This document shows positions 33,834 through 44,277 of a DNA stretch of 64,000 nucleotides, piece after piece. Origin of the DNA: Streptomyces anulatus (GTDB lineage: Bacteria; Actinomycetota; Actinomycetes; Streptomycetales; Streptomycetaceae); contig NZ_JOEZ01000025.1 of NCBI RefSeq assembly GCF_000721175.1, positions 1-64,000 on the forward strand, in the 5' to 3' direction. The translations under genes and the position numbers were made by a program. The notes under the pieces are model-generated. The model had not been told where the DNA came from, made no database searches, and worked only from the letters and a program-made list of their open reading frames with translations. Within the stretch, counting starts at the first letter, position 1, and each line of letters opens with the position of its first letter.

Positions 33834-35789
33834 ATGTCCGCACCACACAACGCCCCCCGGGTCCCCAACGCCCCCAAGGTCACCGAGCGCGAAGCGCGAC
33901 GGGTCGCCGAGGCGGCCCGGGAGCAGGACTGGCGCAAGCCCAGCTTCGCCAGGGAGCTGTTCCTGGGGCGCTTCCGGCTCGACCTGATCCATCCGCACCC
34001 CCTGCCGCCGCCCGACGACATCCGGCGCGGCGAGGAGTTCCTGGCGCGGCTGCGGGCGTTCTGCGAGACGCGTGTCGACAGTGTGCGGATCGAGCGCGAG
34101 GCGAGGATCCCCGACGAGGTGATCGCCGGACTCAAGGAGCTCGGCGCCCTCGGGATGAAGATCGAGACGAAGTACGGCGGGCTCGGCCTCACCCAGGTGT
34201 ACTACAACAAGGCGCTCGCTCTCGTCGGCTCCGCCAGCCCCGCGATCGGCGCGCTGCTCTCCGCGCATCAGTCGATCGGCGTACCGCAGCCCCTGAAGAT
34301 CTTCGGCACCCAGGAGCAGAAGGACGTCTTCCTGCCCCGGCTGGCCACCACCGACATCTCCGCCTTCCTGCTGACCGAGCCCGACGTCGGCTCCGACCCG
34401 GCCCGCCTCGCCACCACCGCGGTGCCCGACGGGCCGGACTACGTCCTCGACGGCGTGAAGCTCTGGACCACCAACGGCGTCGTCGCCGACCTCCTGGTCG
34501 TCATGGCCCGGGTCCCCGCCTCCGAGGGCCATCCCGGCGGCATCTCCGCGTTCGTCGTCGAGGCCGACGCCCCCGGCGTCACCGTCGAGCACCGCAACGC
34601 CTTCATGGGCCTGCGAGGCATCGAGAACGGCGTCACCCGCTTCCACGGCGTCCGGGTCCCCGGCGCCTGCCGGATCGGGCCCGAGGGGGCCGGGCTGAAG
34701 ATCGCCCTGACCACGCTCAACACCGGCCGCCTCTCGTTGCCCGCGATGTGCGTGGGCGTGGGCAAGTGGTCCTTGAAGATCGCCCGCGAGTGGTCCGCCG
34801 CACGGGAGCAGTGGGGCCGGCCCGTCGCCAAGCACGAAGCGGTCGGCGCGAAGATCTCCTTCATCGCGGCCACCACCTTCGCCCTGGAGGCCATCGTCGA
34901 CCTCTCCTCCCAGATGGCCGACGAGGACCGCAACGACATCCGTATCGAGGCCGCCCTCGCCAAGCTGTACGGCTCCGAGACGGGCTGGCTGATCGCCGAC
35001 GAACTGGTCCAGATCCGCGGCGGCCGCGGCTTCGAGACCGCCGAGTCGCTGGCCGCCCGCGGCGAACGCGCCGTGCCCGCCGAGCAGATGCTCCGGGACA
35101 TGCGGATCAACCGGATCTTCGAGGGCTCCACCGAGATCATGCACCTGCTGATCGCCCGCGAGGCCGTCGACGCCCACCTCAAGGTCGCAGGTGACATCAT
35201 CGACCCCGACAAGCCGCTCTCCGCCAAGGCGAAGGCGGGCGCGAACGCCGCCGGGTTCTACGCCCGCTGGCTGCCCCGACTGGTCACGGGCGCCGGACAG
35301 CTCCCGCGAACCTACGCCGAGTTCCATCCCGCCGGCCACCGCGACCTCTCCGGGCACCTCCGCTACGTCGAACGGTCGTCGCGCAGACTCGCCCGCTCGA
35401 CCTTCTACGCCATGTCCCGCTGGCAGGGGCGGATGGAGACCAAGCAGGGCTTCCTCGGCCGGATCGTCGACATCGGCGCGGAACTCTTCGCGATGAGCGC
35501 CGCCTGTGTCCGCGCCGAGCACCTGCGCGGGACGGGGAAGCACGGCCGTGAGGCCTACCAGCTCGCGGACGCCTTCTGCCACCAGGCCCGCGTCCGGGTC
35601 GAGGCGCTGTTCACCCGCCTGTGGTCCAACACCGACGACCTCGACCGACGCGTCGTCGACGGCGTCCTGTCGGGGACGTACACCTGGCTGGAGGACGGCG
35701 TCATCGACCCCAGCGGTGAGGGCCCCTGGATCGCGGACGCCACCCCCGGACCCTCCGTCCGGGAGAACCAGCACCGACCGGTGCGCTAG
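33834..35789 (+). CDS. Acyl-CoA dehydrogenase with C-terminal extension
   Basis: A 651-residue flavoprotein. The usual N-terminal, middle and C-terminal ACAD domains fill about residues 50-450: LLTEPDVGSDPARLA is the FAD/substrate strand, FMGLRGIENGVTRFHGVRVP the middle domain, and MRINRIFEGSTEIMHLLIAR holds the likely catalytic Glu. About 200 further helical residues follow, as in VLCAD/ACAD9-like enzymes, suggesting long-chain substrates or membrane association. ATG 33834 has GGTGAGG upstream. Possible operator at 33741-33758. Confidence 0.9.
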   Translation: MSAPHNAPRVPNAPKVTEREARRVAEAAREQDWRKPSFARELFLGRFRLDLIHPHPLPPPDDIRRGEEFLARLRAFCETRVDSVRIEREARIPDEVIAGLKELGALGMKIETKYGGLGLTQVYYNKALALVGSASPAIGALLSAHQSIGVPQPLKIFGTQEQKDVFLPRLATTDISAFLLTEPDVGSDPARLATTAVPDGPDYVLDGVKLWTTNGVVADLLVVMARVPASEGHPGGISAFVVEADAPGVTVEHRNAFMGLRGIENGVTRFHGVRVPGACRIGPEGAGLKIALTTLNTGRLSLPAMCVGVGKWSLKIAREWSAAREQWGRPVAKHEAVGAKISFIAATTFALEAIVDLSSQMADEDRNDIRIEAALAKLYGSETGWLIADELVQIRGGRGFETAESLAARGERAVPAEQMLRDMRINRIFEGSTEIMHLLIAREAVDAHLKVAGDIIDPDKPLSAKAKAGANAAGFYARWLPRLVTGAGQLPRTYAEFHPAGHRDLSGHLRYVERSSRRLARSTFYAMSRWQGRMETKQGFLGRIVDIGAELFAMSAACVRAEHLRGTGKHGREAYQLADAFCHQARVRVEALFTRLWSNTDDLDRRVVDGVLSGTYTWLEDGVIDPSGEGPWIADATPGPSVRENQHRPVR

Positions 35790-35850
35790 AGGGTGTCCCG
35801 GCACAGAGCCGTACGGGGTACGTGACCGCCTCCACGCACCGGACGGGGCC

Positions 35851-35873
35851 GGGCCGCGGGGAATCCGCGGCCC
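35851..35873 (+). terminator. Hairpin after the acyl-CoA dehydrogenase gene
   Basis: GGGCCGCGG (35851-35859) pairs with CCGCGGCCC (35865-35873) around GGAAT, between the acyl-CoA dehydrogenase and dxr genes. Confidence 0.6.
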
Positions 35874-35946
35874 GCGCGGGCGTTGAACGCGCGGCCCACC
35901 GGGACGCGCTGTCCTCGCCCACAGCCGGAGCGGCAACAATGGGGGC

Positions 35947-37200
35947 ATGAGCGAAAGCCCCGCCCCCCTCGCCGATCCGCATCTCGTCTTCGACGCCGCG
36001 GACGGCCGCCGGGATCTCGTGATCCTCGGCTCCACCGGGTCCATCGGCACCCAGGCCATCGACCTGGTCCTGCGCAACCCCGACCGCTTTCGGGTCACCG
36101 CGCTCTCGGCCGCCGGCGGCCGGGTCGCGCTGCTGGCCGAGCAGGCCCGCCGGCTGCGGGCCGACACGGTCGCCGTCGCCGCCGAGGACGCGGTCCCCGC
36201 GCTGCGCGAGGCGCTGCGCGCGCAGTACGGCGCCGGCGAGCCGCTCCCGGAGATCCTGGCCGGACCCGACGCGGCCACCACCCTCGCCGCGAGCGCCTGC
36301 CACACCGTGCTCAACGGCATCACCGGCTCCATCGGGCTCGCCCCCACGCTGGCCGCGCTGAAGGCGGGCCGCACACTCGCCCTCGCCAACAAGGAGTCGC
36401 TGATCGTCGGCGGCCCGCTGGTGAAGGCGCTCGCCGCCCCCGGCCAGATCATCCCGGTCGACTCCGAGCACGCCGCGCTCTTCCAGGCGCTGGCCGCGGG
36501 CACCCGCGCGGACGTCCGCAAGCTGATCGTCACCGCCTCCGGCGGACCCTTCCGGGGCCGTACACGCGCCGAACTGGCCGACGTCACCCGGGAGCAGGCG
36601 CTCGCCCACCCGACCTGGGCGATGGGCCCGGTCATCACCATCAACTCCGCGACCCTGGTCAACAAGGGCCTGGAGGTCATCGAGGCGCACCTCCTCTACG
36701 ACATTCCGTTCGACCGGATCGAAGTCGTGGTCCACCCGCAGTCCTACGTGCACTCCATGGTCGAGTTCAGCGACGGCTCCACGCTCGCCCAGGCCACCCC
36801 GCCGGACATGGGCGGGCCCATCGCCATCGGTCTCGGCTGGCCCGAGCGCGTCCCGGACGCCGCCCCCGCCTTCGACTGGACGAAGGCCTCCAGCTGGGAG
36901 TTCTTCCCGCTGGACACGGAGGCCTTCCCGTCGGTCGGTCTCGCCCGGCACGTCGGCGGGCTCGGCGGCACCGCGCCGGCCGTGTTCAACGCGGCGAACG
37001 AGGAATGCGTCGACGCTTTCCTCGCCGGACAGCTGCCCTTCAACGGAATCATGGATACGGTCACGGCTGTGGTGTCCGAACACGGCACCCCCGCCCCGGG
37101 AACCTCGCTCAGCGTCGCGGACGTCCTCGAAGCGGAAACCTGGGCCCGCGCACGGGCCCGGGAACTCTCGGCGAAAGCGACAGCGGAGGCGCGCGCATGA
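35947..37200 (+). CDS. dxr: 1-deoxy-D-xylulose 5-phosphate reductoisomerase
   Basis: A 417-residue enzyme of the MEP isoprenoid pathway that converts DXP to MEP with NADPH and a divalent metal. [17 protein letters not shown] binds [16 protein letters not shown] and [14 protein letters not shown] are the metal and substrate motifs, [13 protein letters not shown] follows, and [20 protein letters not shown] is the flexible-loop region. [12 protein letters not shown] is conserved. The stop overlaps the next ATG by four bases (ATGA), coupling it to the site-2 protease, with ispG downstream, the standard Streptomyces order. Confidence 0.96.
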   Translation: MSESPAPLADPHLVFDAADGRRDLVILGSTGSIGTQAIDLVLRNPDRFRVTALSAAGGRVALLAEQARRLRADTVAVAAEDAVPALREALRAQYGAGEPLPEILAGPDAATTLAASACHTVLNGITGSIGLAPTLAALKAGRTLALANKESLIVGGPLVKALAAPGQIIPVDSEHAALFQALAAGTRADVRKLIVTASGGPFRGRTRAELADVTREQALAHPTWAMGPVITINSATLVNKGLEVIEAHLLYDIPFDRIEVVVHPQSYVHSMVEFSDGSTLAQATPPDMGGPIAIGLGWPERVPDAAPAFDWTKASSWEFFPLDTEAFPSVGLARHVGGLGGTAPAVFNAANEECVDAFLAGQLPFNGIMDTVTAVVSEHGTPAPGTSLSVADVLEAETWARARARELSAKATAEARA

Positions 37201-38507
37201 GTCTGACCTCGATCCTGCTGACGGTCCTGGGGATCGCCGTCTTCGTCGTGGGCCTGCTCTTCTCCATCGCCTGGCACGAGCTGGGTCACCTCTCCACGGC
37301 CAAGATGTTCGGCATCCGGGTGCCGCAGTACATGGTCGGCTTCGGTCCGACGCTCTGGTCGAGGAAGAAGGGCGACACGGAGTACGGCATCAAGGCCATC
37401 CCGGCCGGCGGCTACATCCGCATGATCGGGATGTTCCCGCCGGGACCCGACGGCCGCCTCGAAGCCCGCTCCACCTCCCCGTGGCGCGGCATGATCGAGG
37501 ACGCCCGCTCCGCCGCCTTCGAGGAGCTGGAGCCGGGCGACGAGAAGCGGCTCTTCTACACGCGCAAGCCGTGGAAGCGCGTCATCGTGATGTTCGCGGG
37601 CCCCTTCATGAACCTGATCCTCGCGGTCGCCATCTTCATGGGCGTCGCGATGACCTTCGGCTTCCAGACCCAGACCACCGAGGTCGGCGGCGTCCAGCAG
37701 TGCGTGATCTCGCAGAGCGAGAAGCGCCAGACCTGCAAGCCCGGTGACGACGCCTCGCCCGCCAAGGCCGCCGGGCTCCGGGAGGGCGACAAGATCGTCG
37801 CCTTCGCCGGTACGAAGGTCGACGACTGGGCGACGCTCTCGGACCGCATCCGCGAGACCATCGGCCCCGCCACCATCGTCGTCGAACGCGACGGCAAGGA
37901 AGTCACGCTCAACGCGGTCCTGCGCGAGAACGAGGTCGCCAAGAAGGACAGCAAGGGCGAGGTCATCCCGAAGGAGTTCGTCAAGGCGGGCTACCTCGGC
38001 TTCGCCGCGCAGACCGAGATCGTGCCGCTCGGCTTCGGCGACTCCGTCGTCCGCATGGGTGACATGATCGAGAACGGCGTCGACTCGATCATCGCGCTGC
38101 CGTCCAAGATCCCGGCCCTCTGGGACGCCGCCTTCAGCGACGGCGAACGCGCCGACGACTCGCCGGTCGGCGTGGTGGGCGCGGCCCGGATCGGCGGCGA
38201 GGTGATGAACCTCGACATCCCGGCGCAGAACCAGGTCGCGATGATGCTGTTCCTGCTCGCGGGCTTCAACCTCTCGCTGTTCCTGTTCAACATGCTGCCG
38301 CTGCTCCCACTGGACGGCGGGCACATCGCGGGCGCGCTCTGGGAGTCCCTGCGGCGCAATCTGGCCAGGGTCTTCCGGCGCCCCGACCCGGGGCCGTTCG
38401 ACGTGGCCCGGCTGATGCCGGTCGCCTATGTTGTCGCCGGACTCTTCATCTGCTTCACGCTGCTGGTCCTGGTGGCCGACATCGTGAACCCCGTCAAGAT
38501 CACCTGA
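37197..38507 (+). CDS. rseP: Site-2 (RseP/Rip1-type) intramembrane metalloprotease
   Basis: A 436-residue membrane zinc protease. HELGH at residues 27-31 binds zinc with the Asp of [13 protein letters not shown] near the C-terminus. A PDZ domain lies in the middle ([20 protein letters not shown]). About four membrane helices are seen, including [20 protein letters not shown]. Such proteases cleave anti-sigma factors or other membrane proteins during regulated proteolysis (family knowledge). Co-translated with dxr through ATGA. Confidence 0.94.
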   Translation: MSLTSILLTVLGIAVFVVGLLFSIAWHELGHLSTAKMFGIRVPQYMVGFGPTLWSRKKGDTEYGIKAIPAGGYIRMIGMFPPGPDGRLEARSTSPWRGMIEDARSAAFEELEPGDEKRLFYTRKPWKRVIVMFAGPFMNLILAVAIFMGVAMTFGFQTQTTEVGGVQQCVISQSEKRQTCKPGDDASPAKAAGLREGDKIVAFAGTKVDDWATLSDRIRETIGPATIVVERDGKEVTLNAVLRENEVAKKDSKGEVIPKEFVKAGYLGFAAQTEIVPLGFGDSVVRMGDMIENGVDSIIALPSKIPALWDAAFSDGERADDSPVGVVGAARIGGEVMNLDIPAQNQVAMMLFLLAGFNLSLFLFNMLPLLPLDGGHIAGALWESLRRNLARVFRRPDPGPFDVARLMPVAYVVAGLFICFTLLVLVADIVNPVKIT

Positions 38508-38679
38508 TCGCCGCTCCCGTCCCACAGGTAGCGGCCGGGCACACGCGCTGTGTCCGGCCGCTCACCAACGGGCGGACTTGTCGACACGGTGCGTCCGTCC
38601 CGGTTCCGGTGCCGTAACCTCGAAGCCTGGAGCCCGCCGACATCGGGACCTTGATCCACACCTTGGGGATGCACAGCGC

Positions 38680-39837
38680 ATGACTGCGATTTCTCTCGGA
38701 ATGCCGGCCGTTCCGACCAAGCTCGCCGACCGACGGGTCAGCCGACAGATCCAGGTCGGCACGGTCGCGGTCGGCGGCGACGCGCCCGTTTCCGTGCAGT
38801 CGATGACGACGACGCGTACGTCGGACATCGGCGCCACGCTCCAGCAGATCGCCGAGCTGACGGCGTCCGGCTGCCAGATCGTCCGGGTCGCGTGCCCGAC
38901 GCAGGACGACGCCGACGCGCTGGCCACGATCGCCCGGAAGTCGCAGATCCCGGTGATCGCCGACATCCACTTCCAGCCGAAGTACGTCTTCGCCGCGATC
39001 GACGCGGGCTGCGCGGCGGTCCGGGTGAACCCGGGAAACATCAAGCAGTTCGACGACAAGGTCAAGGAGATCGCGAAGGCGGCCTCCGAGACCCGCACGC
39101 CGATCCGGATCGGCGTCAACGCCGGCTCCCTGGACGCGCGGCTCCTGAAGAAGTACGGCAAGGCGACCCCCGAGGCCCTGGTCGAGTCGGCCCTCTGGGA
39201 GGCGTCCCTCTTCGAGGAGCACGGCTTCGGCGACATCAAGATCTCGGTCAAGCACAACGACCCGGTCGTCATGGTCAACGCCTACCGCCAGCTCGCCGCC
39301 CAGAGCGACTACCCGCTGCACCTCGGCGTCACCGAGGCCGGACCGGCGTTCCAGGGCACCATCAAGTCGGCCGTCGCGTTCGGCGCCCTGCTCTCCGAGG
39401 GCATCGGCGACACCATCCGCGTCTCCCTCTCGGCCCCGCCGGCCGAGGAGGTCAAGGTCGGCCTCCAGATCCTGGAGGCGCTGAACCTCAAGCAGCGCCG
39501 CCTGGAGATCGTCTCCTGCCCGTCCTGCGGCCGCGCCCAGGTCGACGTCTACAAGCTCGCCGACCAGGTCAGCGCCGGCCTGGAGGGCATGGAGGTCCCG
39601 CTCCGCGTGGCGGTCATGGGCTGCGTCGTCAACGGCCCGGGCGAGGCCCGCGAGGCCGACCTCGGCGTCGCCTCCGGCAACGGCAAGGGCCAGATCTTCG
39701 TGAAGGGCGAGGTCATCAAGACCGTCCCCGAGTCGAAGATCGTCGAGACCCTCATCGAAGAGGCCATGAAGATCGCCGAACAGATGGAGAAGGACGGCAT
39801 CCCGTCCGGCGAGCCCGAGGTCTCCATCAGCGGCTGA
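38680..39837 (+). CDS. ispG: 4-hydroxy-3-methylbut-2-enyl diphosphate synthase
   Basis: A 385-residue [4Fe-4S] enzyme of the MEP pathway (MEcPP to HMBPP). [20 protein letters not shown] opens the TIM barrel. [14 protein letters not shown] and [15 protein letters not shown] supply the three cluster Cys residues, and the conserved Glu follows. With dxr two genes upstream it completes a small isoprenoid cluster. ATG 38680 lies 11 bases after GGGGA. The 172-base gap before it may carry its own promoter. A 15-pair terminator follows. Confidence 0.96.
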   Translation: MTAISLGMPAVPTKLADRRVSRQIQVGTVAVGGDAPVSVQSMTTTRTSDIGATLQQIAELTASGCQIVRVACPTQDDADALATIARKSQIPVIADIHFQPKYVFAAIDAGCAAVRVNPGNIKQFDDKVKEIAKAASETRTPIRIGVNAGSLDARLLKKYGKATPEALVESALWEASLFEEHGFGDIKISVKHNDPVVMVNAYRQLAAQSDYPLHLGVTEAGPAFQGTIKSAVAFGALLSEGIGDTIRVSLSAPPAEEVKVGLQILEALNLKQRRLEIVSCPSCGRAQVDVYKLADQVSAGLEGMEVPLRVAVMGCVVNGPGEAREADLGVASGNGKGQIFVKGEVIKTVPESKIVETLIEEAMKIAEQMEKDGIPSGEPEVSISG

Positions 39838-39858
39838 CCCGCGCCCTCCAACGCTTCT

Positions 39859-39895
39859 CGCCGCCCCGCCGGGCCCCGTGCCCGGCGGGGCGGCG
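39859..39895 (+). terminator. Hairpin terminator after ispG
   Basis: CGCCGCCCCGCCGGG (39859-39873) pairs perfectly with CCCGGCGGGGCGGCG (39881-39895) around a seven-base loop. Confidence 0.85.
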
Positions 39896-39990
39896 GCATG
39901 TCCGGAGGCCGGCTCCCGGACTGGAGCGGCGTTCGAGGGCCGTGTTGGGTACAGTGCGGAAATCAGCAGACCGTATGGTGAGGCCCCCTC

Positions 39991-40836
39991 GTGTTGACGC
40001 AGACCACCACCCGGGTCCTCGAACCCAGCGACCTCGGCGCCGCACTCGCCATCCTGGAGAGCGAGCCCGTGGCCAACGCCTTTGTGACGTCCCGCGTGCA
40101 GATCGCGGGACTCGACCCCTGGCGCCTCGGCGGCGAGATGTGGGGCTGGTACGCCGACGGCAGGCTCCGCTCCCTGTGCTACTCCGGCGCCAACCTCGTC
40201 CCCATCTGCGCCGGACCCGAGGCCGTCCGCGCCTTCGCCGACCGGGCCCGCCGGGCCGGCCGCCGCTGCTCCTCCATCGTCGGCCCCGCCGAACCCACCA
40301 CCCAGCTGTGGCGGCTCCTCGAACCCAGCTGGGGACCCGCCCGCGAGGTCCGCGGCAACCAGCCCCTCATGGTCACCGAGAGCCTCTCCGCCGACGTCAC
40401 GCCCGACCCGCTCGTCCGCCGCATCCGCAAGGACGAGACCGAGATCCTGATGCCGGCCTGCGTGGCGATGTTCACCGAGGAGGTCGGCATCTCGCCGCTC
40501 GCCGGCGACGGCGGACTCCTCTACCAGGCCCGCGTCGCCGAACTCATCGGCACCGGCCGCTCCTTCGCCCGCATCGACGACGGCAAGGTCGTCTTCAAGG
40601 CGGAGATCGGCGCGGCCACCACCCAGGCCTGCCAGATCCAGGGCGTCTGGGTCGCCCCCGAACACCGCGGCAAGGGCCTCTCCGAAGCGGGCATGGCCGC
40701 CGTCCTGCGCTACGCCCTGGCCGACGTCGCCCCCGTCGTCAGCCTTTACGTGAACGACTACAACACCCCCGCCCGCAAGGCCTACCGCCGTGTCGGCTTC
40801 CGCGAGGTCGGCGCGTTCATGAGCGTCCTGTTCTGA
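39991..40836 (+). CDS. GNAT acetyltransferase with DUF4081 N-terminal domain
   Basis: A 281-residue two-domain protein. The N-terminal domain (VLEPSDLGAALAILESEPVA, NAFVTSRV, LWRLLEPSWGPAREVR) matches DUF4081. The C-terminal GNAT fold has IQGVWVAPEHRGKGLSEAGM, the acetyl-CoA pyrophosphate loop (Q/RxxGxG/A-like RGKGLS), and VSLYVNDYNTPARKAYRRVGF at the end. It probably N-acetylates a small molecule or protein; the substrate is unknown. GTG 39991 is used. The gene is conserved between ispG and proS in streptomycetes to my recollection. Confidence 0.88.
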   Translation: MLTQTTTRVLEPSDLGAALAILESEPVANAFVTSRVQIAGLDPWRLGGEMWGWYADGRLRSLCYSGANLVPICAGPEAVRAFADRARRAGRRCSSIVGPAEPTTQLWRLLEPSWGPAREVRGNQPLMVTESLSADVTPDPLVRRIRKDETEILMPACVAMFTEEVGISPLAGDGGLLYQARVAELIGTGRSFARIDDGKVVFKAEIGAATTQACQIQGVWVAPEHRGKGLSEAGMAAVLRYALADVAPVVSLYVNDYNTPARKAYRRVGFREVGAFMSVLF

Positions 40837-40904
40837 GCCGTCTCCCGCACGGGCGCCCCGATCTCGCGGTTCTGACCGCCCGCCCCGGCCAGTAGGGTTC
40901 CCGC

Positions 40905-41471
40905 ATGGCAGCAGTCCCCGGAGAAGGCCCCGCAGCACCCGACGTCGAGATCGGCCCCGTCGACCTGGCCGCCCGCGTCGACGAAGCCCTGCACGTCCAG
41001 GCGGCCGCCTTCGGACTGAGCCAGGACGAGATCGACGTACGCCGCCACATCGTCCTCAGGCACCTGGAACACCCCCACGCCCGCGCACTCGGCGCCCTCG
41101 CCCCCGACGGACGGCTCGTCGGCTTCGTCTACGGGCTGCCCAACGACCGCGCCCAGTGGTGGTCCACCGTCGTCGAGCCCTATCTGCGGGCCACCGGCTC
41201 CGACGGCTGGCTCGACGACTCCTTCGTCATCACCGAACTCCACGTCCACCCGGACCACCAGCAGCGCGGCATCGGCCGCACCCTGATCACCACCATCACC
41301 GACGCCGTCGGCCACCCCCGGTCGATCCTCTCGGCGATCGACGAGGACAGCCCGGCCCGCACCCTGTACCACTCGCTGGGCTACCGCGACCTGGCCCGCC
41401 AGGTCGTCTTCCCGAGCGCCCCGCAGCCGTACGCGGTCATGGGCGCGCCCCTGCCGCTGCTGCGCCCCTGA
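40905..41471 (+). CDS. GNAT family N-acetyltransferase
   Basis: A 188-residue single-domain acetyltransferase. VITELHVHPDHQQRGIGRTL contains the Q-x-x-G-x-G acetyl-CoA loop, and the C-terminal DSPARTLYHSLGYRDLAR is motif B. LGALAPDGRLVGFVYGLPND is the central strand. The substrate is unknown. It has no sequence tie to the preceding GNAT gene beyond the fold. The proS gene begins 74 bases later. Confidence 0.88.
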   Translation: MAAVPGEGPAAPDVEIGPVDLAARVDEALHVQAAAFGLSQDEIDVRRHIVLRHLEHPHARALGALAPDGRLVGFVYGLPNDRAQWWSTVVEPYLRATGSDGWLDDSFVITELHVHPDHQQRGIGRTLITTITDAVGHPRSILSAIDEDSPARTLYHSLGYRDLARQVVFPSAPQPYAVMGAPLPLLRP

Positions 41472-41545
41472 GCCGAATGGATTTCCGCCTGCCCGCACCG
41501 CCCGGCTAACCTCGGGCTCACCACCCTTGCGAGCAGGAGTTCATC

Positions 41546-43249
41546 ATGGCCCAGGTCCAGCGCATGTCCCGATTGATGATCAAGACACTGCGCGACGACC
41601 CGGCGGACGCCGAGACGCTCAGCCACAAGCTGCTGGTCCGCGCCGGGTACGTGCGCCGCAACGCGGCCGGCATCTGGTCCTGGCTGCCGCTCGGCAAGAA
41701 GGTCCTGGACAACATCTCCGGCGTCGTCCGCGAGGAGATGGACGCCATCGGCGCCCAGGAGGTCCTGCTGCCCGCCCTGCTGCCCAAGGAGCCCTACGAG
41801 GCGTCCGGCCGCTGGGAGGAGTACGGCGACCTGCTCTTCCGCCTCAAGGACCGCAAGGGCGGCGACTACCTCCTCGGCCCGACCCACGAGGAGATCTTCA
41901 CCCAGACCGTCAAGGACCAGTGCACGTCCTACAAGGACCTGCCGGTGATGCTCTACCAGATCCAGACGAAGTACCGCGACGAGGCCCGCCCCCGCTCCGG
42001 TGTGCTCCGCGGCCGCGAGTTCCAGATGAAGGACTCGTACAGCTTCGACACCACCGACGAGGGCCTCGCGCACTCCTACGCACTCCACCGGGCCGCCTAC
42101 ATCAAGATCTTCGAGCGCCTCGGCCTCGACCACCGCATCGTCTCCGCCGTCTCCGGCGCGATGGGCGGCTCCGCCTCCGAGGAGTTCCTCGCCCCCGCCG
42201 CCGCCGGTGAGGACACCTTCGCGGACTGTCCCAACTGCGACTACGCCGCCAACACCGAGGCCGTGACCTTCGCGCTCGCCCCGGTCGACGGCTCGGCGCA
42301 CGGCGCGGTCGAGGAGCTGGACACCCCCGACACCCCGACCATCGAGACGCTCGCCGCGCACCTGGGCGTCCCCGCCTCGGCCACCCTGAAGAACCTGCTG
42401 GTCAAGGTGGACGGCGAGATCGTGGCCGTCGGCGTCCCCGGCCACCGCGAGGTCGACCTCGGCAAGCTCGGCGAGCACCTCGCGCCCGCCGTCGTCGAGC
42501 TGGTCACCGCCGAGGACTTCGTCGGCCGTGACGACCTCGTACGCGGCTACGTCGGCCCCCAGGGCCTGGAGAAGGTCCGCTACCTCGCCGACCCCCGCAT
42601 CGCCCCCGGCACCTCCTGGACCACCGGCGCCAACAAGGAGGGCAAGCACGCGAAGAACGTCGTCGCGGGCCGCGACTTCGAGGTCGACAGTTACGTCGAC
42701 GTCGTCGTCGTCGAGGAGGGCGACCCCTGCCCCGCCTGCGGCACCGGCCTCACGCTGGACCGCGCCATCGAGATCGGCCACATCTTCCAGCTCGGCCGCA
42801 AGTACGCCGACACCTTCCAGCTCGACGTGCTCGGCCAGCAGGGCAAGCCGGTCCGGGTCACGATGGGCTCGTACGGCATCGGCGTCTCCCGCGCCGTGGC
42901 CGCCCTCACCGAGCAGACCGCCGACGACAAGGGCCTGTGCTGGCCCCGCGAGATCGCCCCGGCCGACGTCCACGTCGTCGCCGCGGGCAAGGCCCTCCAG
43001 ACGGAGCTGGCCCTCGACGTCTCGGAGAAGCTCAACGCGGCGGGCCTGCGGGTCCTGGTCGACGACCGCCCCGGCGTCTCGCCCGGCGTGAAGTTCACCG
43101 ACTCCGAGCTGATCGGCGTGCCCAAGATCCTCGTCGCGGGCCGCCGCTCCGCCGACGGCGTCCTGGAGCTGAAGGACCGCCGCACCGGCGAGCGCGAGGA
43201 ACTGACCGTCGACGAGGCGATCGCCCGCCTGACGGCCGACCTGGCCTGA
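41546..43249 (+). CDS. proS: Prolyl-tRNA synthetase (bacterial type)
   Basis: A 567-residue class II aminoacyl-tRNA synthetase. Motif 1 lies around [20 protein letters not shown], motif 2 is [21 protein letters not shown] and motif 3 is [17 protein letters not shown]. The INS editing domain occupies about residues 240-380 ([20 protein letters not shown] onwards), which removes mischarged Ala. The anticodon-binding domain closes the protein. ATG 41546 has AGGAG upstream. A long hairpin at 43264-43306 separates it from the convergent gene. Confidence 0.96.
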   Translation: MAQVQRMSRLMIKTLRDDPADAETLSHKLLVRAGYVRRNAAGIWSWLPLGKKVLDNISGVVREEMDAIGAQEVLLPALLPKEPYEASGRWEEYGDLLFRLKDRKGGDYLLGPTHEEIFTQTVKDQCTSYKDLPVMLYQIQTKYRDEARPRSGVLRGREFQMKDSYSFDTTDEGLAHSYALHRAAYIKIFERLGLDHRIVSAVSGAMGGSASEEFLAPAAAGEDTFADCPNCDYAANTEAVTFALAPVDGSAHGAVEELDTPDTPTIETLAAHLGVPASATLKNLLVKVDGEIVAVGVPGHREVDLGKLGEHLAPAVVELVTAEDFVGRDDLVRGYVGPQGLEKVRYLADPRIAPGTSWTTGANKEGKHAKNVVAGRDFEVDSYVDVVVVEEGDPCPACGTGLTLDRAIEIGHIFQLGRKYADTFQLDVLGQQGKPVRVTMGSYGIGVSRAVAALTEQTADDKGLCWPREIAPADVHVVAAGKALQTELALDVSEKLNAAGLRVLVDDRPGVSPGVKFTDSELIGVPKILVAGRRSADGVLELKDRRTGEREELTVDEAIARLTADLA

Positions 43250-43263
43250 TCGGTACACCGCAT

Positions 43264-43306
43264 ACGAGGAGGGCCCACGCGCACCTGCGCGTGGGCCCCT
43301 CCTCGT
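43264..43306. terminator. Bidirectional hairpin terminator
   Basis: ACGAGGAGGGCCCACGCGCA (43264-43283) pairs with the segment 43286-43306 (TGCGCGTGGGCCCCTCCTCGT read 5'-3' with one bulge). It lies between the convergent proS and phosphotransferase-like genes. Confidence 0.8.
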
Positions 43307-43331
43307 CACGTACGCGCGAAGGTGTGCGCGG

Positions 43332-44246
43332 CTACAGCCAGCCCGCGAACTCCAGGTTGACCTCGCCCATCTGCCGCCGCCCCTCGGCCAGCGCGCGGGT
43401 GCCCGACTCGACCGCCCGGAACAGCGTCCAGCCGTGCAGCCGCGCCTGCTCCACCTCCAGCGACTCCGCCAGCTTCTTGACCCGCCGCCGGGCCGTCACC
43501 GGGCCGCCGGGGGAGGCGATCAGATCCTCCACCCGGTCCCGCACCAGCCGCGCCAGGTCGTAGGCGCGCTCGCCCACCAGCGGCTCCGGACCCACCGTCA
43601 GCCACGGCGCCCGCTCCCCGGACAGCACCTTGCTCTGCCGGAAGTTGCCGTGCAGCAGCAGGAGTTCGGATGATCCCTCGACCAGCTCCGCCCGCGCGGC
43701 GAGCGCCGCGTCCACCAGCGGGGCCAGCTCCGGGTCGGCCTCGGCGGCCGCCCGCATCCCGGCGCTCTGCCGTTCGGTCCGCCCGGCCACCCCCTCGAAG
43801 GCGTGCCCGGCAGGCGGCTCCACCCACAGCCGCCGCAGTGTGCCCGCCGCCTCCAGCAGGGCCTTCGCCTCCGGCAGCGAGCGCAACGACACCTCGTGGT
43901 GCAGTCGCTCCAGCAGCAGCGCACCGGACGCGTCCAGCCCCGGGGCGTCCAGCGGCTTCACCGCGCCCCAGCCGTTCCAGTGCGCCAGCGCCGCCCGCTC
44001 CAGCTCGGGCGCGGCGACCGGCGGGGCGATCTTCAGCGCGGCCGGGGTCCCGTCGGCCCGCCGCACCAGAACCACCAGGGAGCTGCGCCCGCCGGGGGCG
44101 GCCACCCGCTCCACGGTGAGGTCGTCCCCGGCGGTGAGCGCCCGTTCGGTCAGCGCGGGGAGAGCGTCCAGCCAGTCGGCCGCCGCTCCATCCCCGTACA
44201 TCTCACCGAGCGCGCGCACCAGGCGCGGCGGCGGTTCGAAACCCAT
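43332..44246 (-). CDS. APH/streptomycin 6-kinase-fold protein, likely pseudokinase
   Basis: A 304-residue protein of the APH(6)/hydroxyurea phosphotransferase branch. SSLVVLVRRADGTPAALKIAP holds the ATP-site Lys strand and the overall length fits. The catalytic loop HGDLHxGNVL is replaced by HGNFRQSKVL (residues 199-208): the catalytic Asp is N201 and the metal-binding Asn is K206. The IDPKP motif becomes VGPEP (218-222), losing the metal Asp at G219, while LVGERAYDLARLVRDR is kept. Phosphotransfer is therefore unlikely. It is last in a three-gene unit with a ferritin-like protein and a Tat lipoprotein, and starts 31 bases after the ferritin-like gene. Confidence 0.8.
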   Translation of the reverse strand: MGFEPPPRLVRALGEMYGDGAAADWLDALPALTERALTAGDDLTVERVAAPGGRSSLVVLVRRADGTPAALKIAPPVAAPELERAALAHWNGWGAVKPLDAPGLDASGALLLERLHHEVSLRSLPEAKALLEAAGTLRRLWVEPPAGHAFEGVAGRTERQSAGMRAAAEADPELAPLVDAALAARAELVEGSSELLLLHGNFRQSKVLSGERAPWLTVGPEPLVGERAYDLARLVRDRVEDLIASPGGPVTARRRVKKLAESLEVEQARLHGWTLFRAVESGTRALAEGRRQMGEVNLEFAGWL

Positions 44247-44277
44247 ACGTCGTGTGTTCCCTTTCCGGTCCTTCGAA

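Noticed and set aside
43332..44246. Calling the APH-fold protein an antibiotic-resistance kinase
   Set aside because: The catalytic Asp, the metal Asn and the second metal Asp are all replaced, so a phosphotransferase label would mislead.
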